This document shows positions 15,089 to 22,461 of a stretch of 30,716 nucleotides of DNA, in pieces. Origin of the DNA: an uncultured Treponema sp. (lineage in GTDB: Bacteria; Spirochaetota; Spirochaetia; Treponematales; Treponemataceae); NCBI GenBank assembly GCA_937877515.1, contig CALFIX010000073.1, positions 1 to 30,716 of the forward strand, read 5' to 3'. The position numbers and the translations under genes were made by a program. Numbering within the stretch: position 1 is the stretch's first letter; each line of letters starts with the position of its first letter. The notes below the pieces were generated by a model that was given only the letters and a program-made list of their open reading frames with translations, was not told the DNA's origin and made no database searches.

Positions 15089-15592
15089 ATGGGAAGAATT
15101 GGAAGGCTGATTAAAAACACGATTGAAGATTTTATTATAAGCACCGTGGAAACGAGATTGAACTTTAATGAAGAAGCAAAGCTTTATGGACCGGCAGGGC
15201 TTCTTGCAGTTCCATTAAAAGAAGACAGGCTTTTACTTGTTAAAATTGACGGGGCAGGGAGGACTGCTTGCGCTGGTGTGCTTAACGAAATACAAGATGA
15301 TTTAGGCAGCATAAAAGAAGGGGACTTATGGCTTTACAGTAGAGACAGTAACGGAACGCCTTCTGCTTATGTAAAGCTGAATAATGACGGGAGTCTTGAA
15401 GTGAATACCGAAAAGGGCAAGTTTGATATAAAGGGGGACAAGGTAACTATTGAAGGAGACATAGAGGTTACAGGCGGTTCTTTTACCTGTGGCGGAAGTG
15501 TTTCACCAACGGGACAAGGGGCTTTATGTGCTATTCCCAGCTGCCCTTTTACCGGCACCCCGCATACAGGAGATAAGGCGATTGGAACATAA
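15089..15592 (+). CDS. Baseplate spike protein (Mu gp45/gpV-like), 167 aa
   Basis: An OB-fold start (GPAGLLAVPLKEDRLLLVKIDG) is followed by a beta-helix-like repeat zone (NNDGSLEVNTEKGKFDIKGDKVTIEGDIEVTGGSF) and a small cysteine- and proline-containing tip (IPSCPFTGTPHTG). That is the architecture of trimeric tail spikes that pierce the membrane. The final cysteine/histidine cluster (CGG...CAIPSCPFTGTPH) could bind a metal at the tip, as in other spikes, which is inference. It follows the hub gene, as in Mu. Confidence 0.8.
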   Translation: MGRIGRLIKNTIEDFIISTVETRLNFNEEAKLYGPAGLLAVPLKEDRLLLVKIDGAGRTACAGVLNEIQDDLGSIKEGDLWLYSRDSNGTPSAYVKLNNDGSLEVNTEKGKFDIKGDKVTIEGDIEVTGGSFTCGGSVSPTGQGALCAIPSCPFTGTPHTGDKAIGT

Positions 15593-15604
15593 GGAGGTTT
15601 TTAC

Positions 15605-15850
15605 ATGGCATTGAATGCTGCAAAGACTGGAAAAAAGATTGCTGATTTAATAATAGATTCACGGGCCAGTGAAGAAAGCAAGGCTAAAATTATTCAGTTA
15701 TGGACTGAAATAATGAGCGCAATTTATACAGATGTTAAAAGTGATATGGAAATAACAGTTCCAAACGGTCAAGTGGTTGTAGCTGTTGCAGGGTCTGCCA
15801 CCGCCACTATGAATGTAAGCCCTATCCCCTGTGGCATTGATGAGGAATGA
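15605..15850 (+). CDS. Small baseplate-region protein, 81 aa, unknown function
   Basis: I do not recognise this protein. The N-terminal half is helical and lysine-rich (AAKTGKKIADLIIDSRAS). The C-terminal half is beta-like (MEITVPNGQVVVAVAGSATATMNV). AGGAGG lies just upstream of the ATG, so it is well translated. It sits between the spike and gp46-like genes, both baseplate parts, so a small structural or assembly role is likely, but nothing in the sequence fixes it. Confidence 0.6.
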   Translation: MALNAAKTGKKIADLIIDSRASEESKAKIIQLWTEIMSAIYTDVKSDMEITVPNGQVVVAVAGSATATMNVSPIPCGIDEE

Positions 15851-15854
15851 GTGA

Positions 15855-16340
15855 ATGGAAAGAGGAAACGCGGTTTTTGAAGGCGATTTGCTTTTAGACT
15901 TAACAAATGACGGTGCAGAGATTTGTGTAAAAGACAATCTTTTTGTTTGTGACAGGGAGTTTAACAATGCCATTCTTCTTTCTCTTTTTGGGGGAAACAG
16001 TGAGGATGACGGTACTGTTGATAACAATAAAGGCTGGTGGGGAAATTACACAAAAGAAAATGTTTTTGAGAGAAAAATGACCAGCAGGTTTCAATACGCA
16101 AGCTACGGAAGGGCTTTAACTTCTAGCAGCGCAAAAGACGCCGTTCAAGCCGCTAAGTTAGATTTAGCATGGCTTATTGATAACGGTATAGCAGACAATA
16201 TTGAGTTTGCAGGAAGTATAGAAAACAATAAAACTTTTTCTTTAAGTATTACTATACAAAAGAATAGTAATGATATTTATAAAAACACTTATGCGTTTAA
16301 CTGGGAGGCTATACAATGGCATGGGAAAACAAGACAGTAG
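15855..16340 (+). CDS. Baseplate wedge protein (Mu gp46-like), 161 aa
   Basis: It matches the Mu gp46 family: the N-terminal DLLLDLTNDGAEICVKDN, then LLSLFGGNSEDDG and KGWWGNY, and a helical region ending in a strand FSLSITIQKN. Members connect the hub to the gp47 wedge. It overlaps the next gene by 25 bases, as expected for tightly linked wedge genes. Confidence 0.8.
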   Translation: MERGNAVFEGDLLLDLTNDGAEICVKDNLFVCDREFNNAILLSLFGGNSEDDGTVDNNKGWWGNYTKENVFERKMTSRFQYASYGRALTSSSAKDAVQAAKLDLAWLIDNGIADNIEFAGSIENNKTFSLSITIQKNSNDIYKNTYAFNWEAIQWHGKTRQ

Positions 16341-17551
16341 ACGATGTATACAATATTTTGTATAACGGACTTTGTACTAAGTTTAACCAGACTTTTAGAC
16401 TATTGCCTAAAAGTTTTATTCATATTTTTTGCAAAGTGATTGCAGGGCTTTTTACTATATGTTACAGAAGTATTGGCTGGTGGGGGTTGCAACAGTATCC
16501 AAAGACAGCCTATTACGGCGAAGTTTCATGTTTAGGGAATAGCATAAACCCCCTGGTTATGCTAGGGAACTTATACGGAGCTGGAGACCCGAAGCCTGCG
16601 ACTGCATGGGAAGGGGTTATAAGCATTGATGTTGAAAATGAAGGGTCTTACCTTTCTAGCGGGACACAGTTAAAAAGCGAGAATACCGGCAAAATCTATT
16701 TAACAGAGGAAGCTGTGTTGCTTAGCGGTGAAAGCGCGAGTGTAAATGTAAAATGTTCTTCTAGTGGCAGTGAAGGAAACCTTGATGAAGGGGACACTTT
16801 GAATTTTGTAAACCCGCTTTCTAATGTAAAGCAAGTTGCCACTGTAAGTTCTGTTACAAAAGATGGAGCGGATGCGGAAACAGAAACGGAATATAGAAGG
16901 CGTGTTGATGTGCGCTTTAGCACAAAACCCCACGGCGGCTCTTATGCTGATTACAGGGAAAACGCAAGTAGTGTAAGCGGTGTTTTGCAGACTTACATTT
17001 ATGGTGATTGCTATGAAATATCTGGAGAAAACTGGTCTAGTACAGGTGTTATAATTTACGTGGCGGGCAACCCTGATGTTTATGCGGACAGGATTCCAGA
17101 CAGTGCCTTGTTAAAAGCTGTGGGGCAGGCTTGTACTTATGATCCAGATACAGGGCTTATGCGGAAAATGGTAGGACAGGTTATTGACCCCAGGGGGGAT
17201 GAAAGTTATGCAAATGTAAAGCCGGTGAGCGTGCGAGCTTTTGATGTTTATTTAACAGGGCTTTCCGGCGTGAATGTTGCAGACTTTGCAGAGGGGGCAA
17301 AAAGTGCGCTTATAACCTACCTGGAAGGAAGAGAGCCTTATATAAAGGGTTTGAGCAATGAAAGTGAAGTATTAAACAAGGTTTCTTTGAATAATATTTC
17401 CAGTGTGTTGAATGAATACGCGGTGAGCTTAAAAGCTGAATTTGAAGGGGTGAGAGTTGTAAGCAATGCAACGGTTATTAGTTCTTATACACTGACCTTT
17501 GGAGAGCTTGCAAAGTTAGGAACTTTCTATATTGACGGGGTGGCGGTATGA
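16316..17551 (+). CDS. Baseplate J-like protein (Mu gp47), 411 aa
   Basis: The middle of the protein carries the baseplate J pattern: GTQLKSENTGKIYLTEEAVLLSGESASVNVKCSSSGSEGNLDEGDTLNFVNPLSNV, then TETEYRRRVDVRF and GGSYADYRENASSVSGV. The C-terminal domain follows (EGAKSALITYLEGREPYIKGLS...). It forms the wedge that triggers sheath contraction. GGGAGG lies 7 bases before the ATG. It overlaps gp46-like and gp48-like genes, so the wedge genes are translationally coupled. Confidence 0.87.
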   Translation: MAWENKTVDDVYNILYNGLCTKFNQTFRLLPKSFIHIFCKVIAGLFTICYRSIGWWGLQQYPKTAYYGEVSCLGNSINPLVMLGNLYGAGDPKPATAWEGVISIDVENEGSYLSSGTQLKSENTGKIYLTEEAVLLSGESASVNVKCSSSGSEGNLDEGDTLNFVNPLSNVKQVATVSSVTKDGADAETETEYRRRVDVRFSTKPHGGSYADYRENASSVSGVLQTYIYGDCYEISGENWSSTGVIIYVAGNPDVYADRIPDSALLKAVGQACTYDPDTGLMRKMVGQVIDPRGDESYANVKPVSVRAFDVYLTGLSGVNVADFAEGAKSALITYLEGREPYIKGLSNESEVLNKVSLNNISSVLNEYAVSLKAEFEGVRVVSNATVISSYTLTFGELAKLGTFYIDGVAV

Positions 17552-18255
17552 GGTTTTTTGAAAGCATAAAAATGCTTTTTCCCCGTTCAAGAATTTTTAA
17601 CTTTAAGAAAGGCGGGAATAGTGAAAAGTTCATGGAGGCTTTAAGTCTTTTGCCTGAAGATGTAAGAAGTGAAGCCGAAAAGAACTTTATGAATATTTTT
17701 CCGCAAAATACAAGTAACATTGAAGAATGGGAAAAGGCTTTTCAGATTCAGTTTACAAGCTTGCTTACAGAAGAGCAGAGAAGAAACATCCTTTCTTCTT
17801 TGTGGCAAATGAGATACGGTTTGTCTACTACTGATTTTTTACAAGGTTTACTGCAAAACTTCTTACCAGAGATTCAGGTTGTAGAAAATGTTCCTTTAGG
17901 GAATCCCCGTATGTCAAACTTTGCTTACAAAGCTGTAGACGGAAATAAAAGAATGTGCGACGGAAACAAACAGGCTTGTGACGGTTACAGGGTAGGCGCT
18001 TCCAGTTTTGTTCCTTCTGTTTTAAGAAACGGAACTGAAGGGGTGTATGACATACCGGTAAACAGGAGAGCCTGGGAAACTTGCTTTTATGTTTGCGGCG
18101 GAGTTGAACGAAACAGGTACGGGCAGATTGTTTATGCAAATATTTTGCAGCTGAATAAAAAATGGAAGGATTTTATTGAGTATATAATCCTTTCTGTAAA
18201 GCCGGTGCACACAACGGCTATTGTTTTTATAAAATGGATTGATGAGGAGGAATAA
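17548..18255 (+). CDS. Baseplate wedge tip protein (Mu gp48/DUF2313-like), 235 aa
   Basis: It contains the DUF2313-type helical block (MEALSLLPEDVRSEAEKNFMNIFPQNTSNIEEWEKAFQ) and the LTEEQRRNILSSLWQMRYGLSTTDFLQGLLQ region. The C-terminus IEYIILSVKPVHTTAIVFIKW is typical of gpI/gp48 proteins that connect tail fibres to the wedge. The ATGA overlap with gp47 gives coupled translation. Residues about 130-160 hold a small cysteine-containing insert (CDGNKQACDGYRVG) not universal in the family. Confidence 0.8.
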   Translation: MRFFESIKMLFPRSRIFNFKKGGNSEKFMEALSLLPEDVRSEAEKNFMNIFPQNTSNIEEWEKAFQIQFTSLLTEEQRRNILSSLWQMRYGLSTTDFLQGLLQNFLPEIQVVENVPLGNPRMSNFAYKAVDGNKRMCDGNKQACDGYRVGASSFVPSVLRNGTEGVYDIPVNRRAWETCFYVCGGVERNRYGQIVYANILQLNKKWKDFIEYIILSVKPVHTTAIVFIKWIDEEE

Positions 18256-18259
18256 AAAA

Positions 18260-18838
18260 ATGTTTCATTTGAATATTGAATACAGTGATTATACTGATAT
18301 GACAGATGTTGAAAACTATCCAAATGGAAAAGCTATTGACGCTTCAACAGATGAAGCTGTTGACGGCACACCTTATACTGCTGCATGGAGAAATCAAATC
18401 CAAGGAATGATGGAAGCTCTATGGTATGCAGCTTTTGGAACACATAGTGGTATTACAAATAGGAGCGATACTGTTTTTGATTCCGATGTATTGCGGGCTA
18501 TCAAAAAATTAATTGATAATGATTTGCGGTATACGGTAAAGCAGGCAAAGATTACAGGATATGAAACTGTAATTGACTGGGGAGACTTAGGGATAAATTA
18601 TGATAGTACAAAAAAGTATGCCGCTATGGCTTCTTTAGGTGAAGTTTTTGAAGGTTTTTTGCCAATTCAAAGCACTGTAGAAAGTGACGGCGTGCACCTT
18701 TTCGCAACTTATCTTGATAACGGAAAAATAAAAAGGGGTACTAAATACCTTTCATGGGGCAGCGCAAATTGGGGAGAGTTTAACTGGGGTGAAAATACAG
18801 CAATGACTGTAAATTTTATAATAAGAGAGGTAGACTAA
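18260..18838 (+). CDS. Tail fibre or fibre-adaptor protein, 192 aa
   Basis: It follows the gp48-like gene and precedes the DGR variable fibre, so a fibre or fibre-base role is likely. It starts MFHLNIEYSDYTDMTDVENYPNGKAIDASTDE and ends with repeated tryptophans (SWGSANWGEFNWGEN), a beta-rich finish as in fibre proteins. I chose the ATG at 18260, with AGGAGG nine bases upstream. The upstream in-frame ATGs at 18239/18242 would put the ribosome site inside the coding sequence. No clear family is recognised. Confidence 0.6.
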   Translation: MFHLNIEYSDYTDMTDVENYPNGKAIDASTDEAVDGTPYTAAWRNQIQGMMEALWYAAFGTHSGITNRSDTVFDSDVLRAIKKLIDNDLRYTVKQAKITGYETVIDWGDLGINYDSTKKYAAMASLGEVFEGFLPIQSTVESDGVHLFATYLDNGKIKRGTKYLSWGSANWGEFNWGENTAMTVNFIIREVD

Positions 18839-18840
18839 AA

Positions 18841-19116
18841 ATGCTAGGTAAACCTACAATTTTAAATTCGGCTGCAGATTATCAAAATGCAGTTGACTAT
18901 TACAAGGTTCATAAGAGCGAAAAGGCTGTTATGATTAAAAAACTTGAAAACCTGCGGGATAATATTTACATTCTGGTGTTAAAGGAATCTAGCAAAGGGA
19001 AAGAGCCTGAAGAGCAGACAGCAGACGACTTTGAAAAGGTTTTAAACCCTAACCCTTTAAAGAAAAAGCTAGGGATTTCGGATGCACAAATTAATACCTG
19101 GATAGAGGAGTTATAG
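18841..19116 (+). CDS. Small fibre-region protein, 91 aa, unknown
   Basis: The 91-residue protein is helical (YKVHKSEKAVMIKKLENLRDNIYILVL) with a charged C-terminal half ending ISDAQINTWIEEL. Its position immediately before the large variable fibre suggests a small fibre-attachment or chaperone protein, but no signature supports it. GAGAGG lies about 10 bases upstream of its ATG. Confidence 0.6.
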   Translation: MLGKPTILNSAADYQNAVDYYKVHKSEKAVMIKKLENLRDNIYILVLKESSKGKEPEEQTADDFEKVLNPNPLKKKLGISDAQINTWIEEL

Positions 19117-19117
19117 T

Positions 19118-20338
19118 ATGAGCGCAATTACAATTTCAGCGGGAAAGGTTTGGGGAGACGCAATAACAGAGCCAGCTTTAGTTTCTGTTATCCCTGAAAA
19201 TGTTACAGTAAAGGCCCCAGGGGGGTACTATCTTGAAAAGAAAGACCCTTTTGCCTATACGGAAAATGTTCTTATTTTTAAGAAGAACTTTTGCTGCGAT
19301 TTTTACAACGGCAGTACCTGGCTTATGTTTGCAAACAGAGAAGATATGGAGTTTACCCCTGCAGAATGCCTTGATACAGGGGATACTTTGCAGTACGGCA
19401 AGGATTACTATATTTATTTAGTTTTGGACAACCTGAACTTTAAGCTGATTGTTTCTCTTAATTCTACTTACCCTGACGGGTATAACGCTAACAATTCAAG
19501 GAAGATTGGAGGTTTTCATTATGGGGCTATACGAAAAGTTAGCGATGACGGGGAATGGGTTCCAGTTGATAGCAACGGTGTAAAGTTTGGTTCTTCCGGT
19601 ACAAAATGGCAAGACAATGTTACAAGCGGAATTATTCCCAATTCTGTATGGGATTTAAAGAATAAGCCTAAAAACTTTATGCCGGGAATGGCAAAGGTTA
19701 AGGATTTTTGGGTGAGTATTTACCAGATGTCTGTAGATGAGGCTGTTACTTTTATGGGTGGCACAAACGGTTTAAGTGTTGCAGATGGTCTTTTAAAAAG
19801 TGCCTATGGGGAGTTGCCTGCAACAGGAACAGAAGGGTTAAACCAGTTTAATTTTAATGAGCTTGCAAGAAGACAAGGGATGAGACTTACATATTACAAC
19901 GAATGGCTTTTAGCAGCTTATGGAAGCCCCCAGGGGACAGACAGTGGCAGCAATTATGGCTGGACTGCTACAGGGAATACTGCAAGAACCAGGACGGGTT
20001 GCAGTGTAAATACTTCTACAGGAGAGTATTCTATAGGAGGAGTTAAGCCTTATGCGGTAAGTGCGTATAATATATGCGATTGTACAGGAAATGTTTATGA
20101 ATGGCAAGCCGATTATACTATAAGGCAAGATAACACTTCCTGGAACTATCAGAATGTGCTAGGGGCAAATATGGGGCAGGCTTATTTACCTAATGCCATT
20201 GGCGTGTCTGCCCTGATCTGCGGCGGTTGCTATAACGATGGTGTGCATTGTGGCCCTCGGTGCGTGTGCCTGAGCCACGACCCATGGTGCGTGTCCGCTA
20301 GCACTGGTTGCCGTTTCGCCTGCGACTGCGCCGCGTAA
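19118..20338 (+). CDS. DGR variable tail-fibre protein, C-type lectin/FGE-like fold, 406 aa
   Basis: This is the diversified receptor-binding protein. The N-terminal part (about 1-185) is a beta-rich fibre-attachment domain. Residues about 185-406 are an FGE-sulfatase/C-type lectin module: KVKDFWVSIYQMSVDEAVTF, NELARRQGMRLTYYNEWLLAA, and the hallmark CTGNVYEW at 322-329. The last 44 residues (360-403) are the variable region, ending in TGCRFACD, the family's GFR-like closing strand. It probably binds the host surface. Nine cysteines lie in the variable tip, three of them (371, 384, 391) created by mutagenesis from Tyr and Asn codons of the template. The stop codon falls inside a hairpin loop that helps direct retrohoming. 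GAGGAG is upstream. Confidence 0.93.
   Translation: MSAITISAGKVWGDAITEPALVSVIPENVTVKAPGGYYLEKKDPFAYTENVLIFKKNFCCDFYNGSTWLMFANREDMEFTPAECLDTGDTLQYGKDYYIYLVLDNLNFKLIVSLNSTYPDGYNANNSRKIGGFHYGAIRKVSDDGEWVPVDSNGVKFGSSGTKWQDNVTSGIIPNSVWDLKNKPKNFMPGMAKVKDFWVSIYQMSVDEAVTFMGGTNGLSVADGLLKSAYGELPATGTEGLNQFNFNELARRQGMRLTYYNEWLLAAYGSPQGTDSGSNYGWTATGNTARTRTGCSVNTSTGEYSIGGVKPYAVSAYNICDCTGNVYEWQADYTIRQDNTSWNYQNVLGANMGQAYLPNAIGVSALICGGCYNDGVHCGPRCVCLSHDPWCVSASTGCRFACDCAA
20194..20326 (+). repeat. VR: DGR variable repeat (VR), 133 bp
   Basis: It aligns without gaps to the template repeat at 20758-20890. There are 16 differences and all fall at adenines of the template: nine A to G, four A to T, three A to C. 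The other 103 non-adenine positions are identical. The codons changed give residues 361, 363, 371, 374, 384, 386-388, 391 and 393-395, plus a silent change at 367. The 3' part CCGTTTCGCCTGCGAC is unchanged and probably holds the initiation-of-mutagenic-homing (IMH) element. Confidence 0.97.
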
Positions 20339-20343
20339 GCGGC
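20330..20343 (+). promoter_or_regulatory. VR-associated hairpin with GTAA tetraloop
   Basis: GCCGC (20330-20334), GTAA loop (20335-20338), GCGGC (20339-20343) make a 5-bp stem with a GNRA loop three bases after VR. DGRs such as the Bordetella phage one need a similar downstream hairpin for efficient target recognition. Here the loop contains the target gene stop codon TAA. It is also 11 bases before the avd ATG and could affect avd translation. Confidence 0.8.
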
Positions 20344-20354
20344 CCTGGTATCTG

Positions 20355-20741
20355 ATGAGCTGTGATTCTGTTTTGCCCGCTAACACAGCAAAGGGGCGGG
20401 GTAATGTAGAAAACCTTATCTTGTATCAAAAGTTTGTTGATTTTGTGATGTGGTATGAACCTATAGTAGAACGCTTTCCTGCCTGCCAAAAACCTGCTTT
20501 ATGTGCTGCTACAAAGAATACCTGTTATAGAATCATGCGAATGATAATTATGACTAATAAAAGGCGAGATAAAAGAAGCGGGCTTTATGAAATAGACTGC
20601 GAGCTTGAAGTTTTGCGCTTTTACGTAAGGCACGCTTACAAGCGCCGCTATCTTTCTAAGGGAAGCTACGAGACAGCTGTAATAAAACTTGGAGAGGTAG
20701 GAAAGATATTAGGAGGGCTTTTAAAGTCCGAAAATAAGTAG
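20355..20741 (+). CDS. avd: DGR accessory variability determinant (Avd), 128 aa
   Basis: The protein has the Avd/23S-intervening-sequence four-helix bundle pattern: ENLILYQKFVDFVMWYEPIVERFPACQKPALCAATKNTCYRIMRMIIMTNKRRDKR, then two helices ending in GEVGKILGGLLK. Avd forms a basic pentamer that binds the reverse transcriptase and template RNA and is essential for mutagenic homing. It sits between VR and TR in the usual order. The N-terminal about 18 residues are unlike other members and the ATG lacks a clear ribosome site, so the true start could be different. Confidence 0.88.
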   Translation: MSCDSVLPANTAKGRGNVENLILYQKFVDFVMWYEPIVERFPACQKPALCAATKNTCYRIMRMIIMTNKRRDKRSGLYEIDCELEVLRFYVRHAYKRRYLSKGSYETAVIKLGEVGKILGGLLKSENK

Positions 20742-20757
20742 TTAATTAGCAAGATTG

Positions 20758-20890
20758 TGCCAATGGCATGTCTGCCCTGATATGCGGCGGTTACTATAAC
20801 AATGGTGTGCATTGTGGCCCTCGGTGCGTGAACCTGAACAACAACCCATGGAACGTGAACACTAACACTGGTTGCCGTTTCGCCTGCGAC
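20758..20890 (+). repeat. TR: DGR template repeat (TR), 133 bp
   Basis: This is the non-coding template for VR. It is transcribed into RNA, copied by the reverse transcriptase with random errors at adenines, and pasted into VR. It holds 30 adenines, mostly in eight AAC codons. No single or combined adenine change in the in-frame codons gives a stop codon: AAC, AAT, ACT, TAC, TAT, ATG, ATA and CCA all stay sense. The first stop-prone codon, AAA at 20891, lies just outside it. The end CGCCTGCGAC is shared exactly with VR. Confidence 0.97.
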
Positions 20891-20960
20891 AAAAACATAC
20901 TGCTTTTGATTACGGTCTGGCAGTAACGACTTTTAGTCGGTTTAACTACTTGATTGCTGG

Positions 20961-20992
20961 GGCAGGGCCTTTACGAAGACCCTGCCTTTTTT
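20961..20992 (+). terminator. Terminator-like hairpin between TR and reverse transcriptase
   Basis: GGCAGGG (20961-20967) pairs with CCCTGCC (20980-20986) across a 12-base loop and is followed by T6 (20987-20992), a classic intrinsic terminator. It sits in the 115-base spacer between TR and RT, which in the Bordetella system carries structural RNA needed for priming. It may both fold the template RNA and make a discrete RNA 3' end, lowering RT expression. Confidence 0.8.
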
Positions 20993-21005
20993 ATAAGGAT
21001 TTATA

Positions 21006-22013
21006 ATGAACGAAGTTTTGTATAAAGACGTCTACGATTTTAAAAACTTATTAGAATCGTATGAAGAGTGCATAAAAAGCATAAGCGTAAAGAAACGGTA
21101 CAGAAGACAGGTTGCAGCTTTTTCTGTGAATGTAGAAGAAAATATTATTGAGTTACAAAATGATTTAATCTGGAAGAGCTACGAAATGGGAGACTATTCT
21201 AAGTTTTGTGTTTACGAACCAAAGAAAAGGGATATAGCCGCCCCAACTTTCAGGGACAGGGTTTTGCAGACTGCCCTTTGCAGACTTTTAGAACCCTATA
21301 TTGAAAGGCAGTTTATTTATGATTCTTATGCTTGCAGAAAAGGGAAGGGGACGCTAAAAGCTGCAAGAAGAGCGGCTTATTTTACAGAGAAAAATAAAAG
21401 CGGATATTATTGTAAATGCGACGTTCACAAGTTTTTCTTTAGTATCAATATCAATATTCTACTTTGTCTTTTCAGGCGGTATGTAAAAGATGCGGACGTC
21501 ATCTGGCTTATAGAAAAGATTTTAAGAAAGGATTGCAACGGCAAAGGGTTAAAAATTGGAAACAGGTTAAGTCAGCTTTCTGCAAACGTTTATTTGCATG
21601 AGCTGGATTTTTATGTAAAGCAGAATTTGCACATAAAACATTATGTACGCTATGCAGATGATTTTATTTTCTGGGGAAAGAAAAAGAGCGAGCTTGAAAG
21701 AGAGCTAGGTAAAATCTGTAGCTTTTTAAGCACTATTGAATTAAAAGAAAACCCTGAAAAGACACACATTGAAGAATGTAAAAAGGGCCTAGATTTTGTC
21801 GGTTATATGATTTACCCTAACAAAGTGATAATACTAAAAAGATGTATAGTAAAAACAAAAAGGCTTTTAAGGCAGTGGAAGAAGAGGAAGATTTCAAACG
21901 TTGCTTTTGTCGCTTCTATTGCTTCCAGATGTGGACACGCAAAAGGAACTGTCTCTTATAAGTTTTACAATGATATTTTGCTTAAGGCACTGATGTTTGT
22001 TGTAAATAATTAA
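21006..22013 (+). CDS. DGR reverse transcriptase, 335 aa
   Basis: A group of retron/DGR-type reverse transcriptases copies the TR RNA with adenine-specific errors. The motifs are in order: catalytic Asp139 in YYCKCDVHKFFFSI, the DGR-specific IGNRLSQLSANVYLHELD block (184-201, replacing QGxxxSP of other RTs), and YADD at 216-219 with the two catalytic aspartates. A thumb region follows with EECKKGLDFVGY. The length is usual for DGR RTs. AAGGAT precedes the ATG. There is no terminator after the gene on the plus strand. The gene follows the TR with a terminator-like hairpin between. Confidence 0.95.
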   Translation: MNEVLYKDVYDFKNLLESYEECIKSISVKKRYRRQVAAFSVNVEENIIELQNDLIWKSYEMGDYSKFCVYEPKKRDIAAPTFRDRVLQTALCRLLEPYIERQFIYDSYACRKGKGTLKAARRAAYFTEKNKSGYYCKCDVHKFFFSININILLCLFRRYVKDADVIWLIEKILRKDCNGKGLKIGNRLSQLSANVYLHELDFYVKQNLHIKHYVRYADDFIFWGKKKSELERELGKICSFLSTIELKENPEKTHIEECKKGLDFVGYMIYPNKVIILKRCIVKTKRLLRQWKKRKISNVAFVASIASRCGHAKGTVSYKFYNDILLKALMFVVNN

Positions 22014-22035
22014 AAATATTTGACAATTGCCAAAG

Positions 22036-22079
22036 AAAATAAAAAAAGCCTGCTGAATACCGCGATATTCAACAGGCTT
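22036..22079 (-). terminator. Strong terminator of the minus-strand early operon
   Basis: On the minus strand a 14-bp stem (one C-A mismatch, arms 22046-22059 and 22066-22079) with a CCGCGA loop is followed by a T7 and T-rich run opposite 22036-22047. It lies 65 bases beyond the stop of the last minus-strand gene. On the plus strand it lacks a T-run, so it does not clearly end RT transcription. The two operons thus converge here. Confidence 0.85.
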
Positions 22080-22143
22080 AAGAAAAAAAATATGGAATTT
22101 TTTTTGGAAAATAAATCTATAATTATGTATAGCATAAAGTAAA

Positions 22144-22461
22144 TTAAAAGTCAAGTTCCAGTTGTTTATATTCCAAAAGAGTAAAGGGTTTTAATTTTCG
22201 TTTTAAACCCCTGTTGTTATATGCCCAGTTTTTTACAAGATTGCCTGCAGCTTCTAAAGCTTTTGAAGGAGTGTTAAAAAATAAGGTGTTTGTGTGCGGG
22301 TAAAAGGATTTTATAAAAAGACCAGCTTTTAAGTTTACAGAAAAAAGATAGCCCTGGTCTGTTTTGTAAAGGCTTATACAAAGCAGGTCTTTGCCGTGAG
22401 TTTCTTTATATTCTTTTTCTGGTGACAGGGCAAGCCTTCCTGATTCAGTGAAACATTGCAT
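22144..22461 (-). CDS. Hypothetical protein at the end of the replication operon, 105 aa
   Basis: I do not recognise this protein. It is mixed alpha-beta, starting MQCFTESGRLALSPEKEYKE, with a beta-like stretch (DLLCISLYKTDQGYLFSVNLKAGLFIKS) and a basic C-terminal part (NNRGLKRKLKPFTLLEYKQLELDF). The start codon shares one base with the primase-helicase stop (TAATG), so it is translated by coupling; the AGGAGG nearby is rather far (15 bases). It is the last gene before the operon terminator. Confidence 0.65.
   Translation of the reverse strand: MQCFTESGRLALSPEKEYKETHGKDLLCISLYKTDQGYLFSVNLKAGLFIKSFYPHTNTLFFNTPSKALEAAGNLVKNWAYNNRGLKRKLKPFTLLEYKQLELDF

Noticed and set aside
18260..19117. Second DGR target in the upstream fibre genes
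   Set aside because: I looked for further VR-like copies of the template and found only the one at 20194-20326.
20186..20489. Minus-strand open frames overlapping VR and avd
   Set aside because: Antisense shadows over the DGR target; no ribosome site and disrupted by VR hypermutation.
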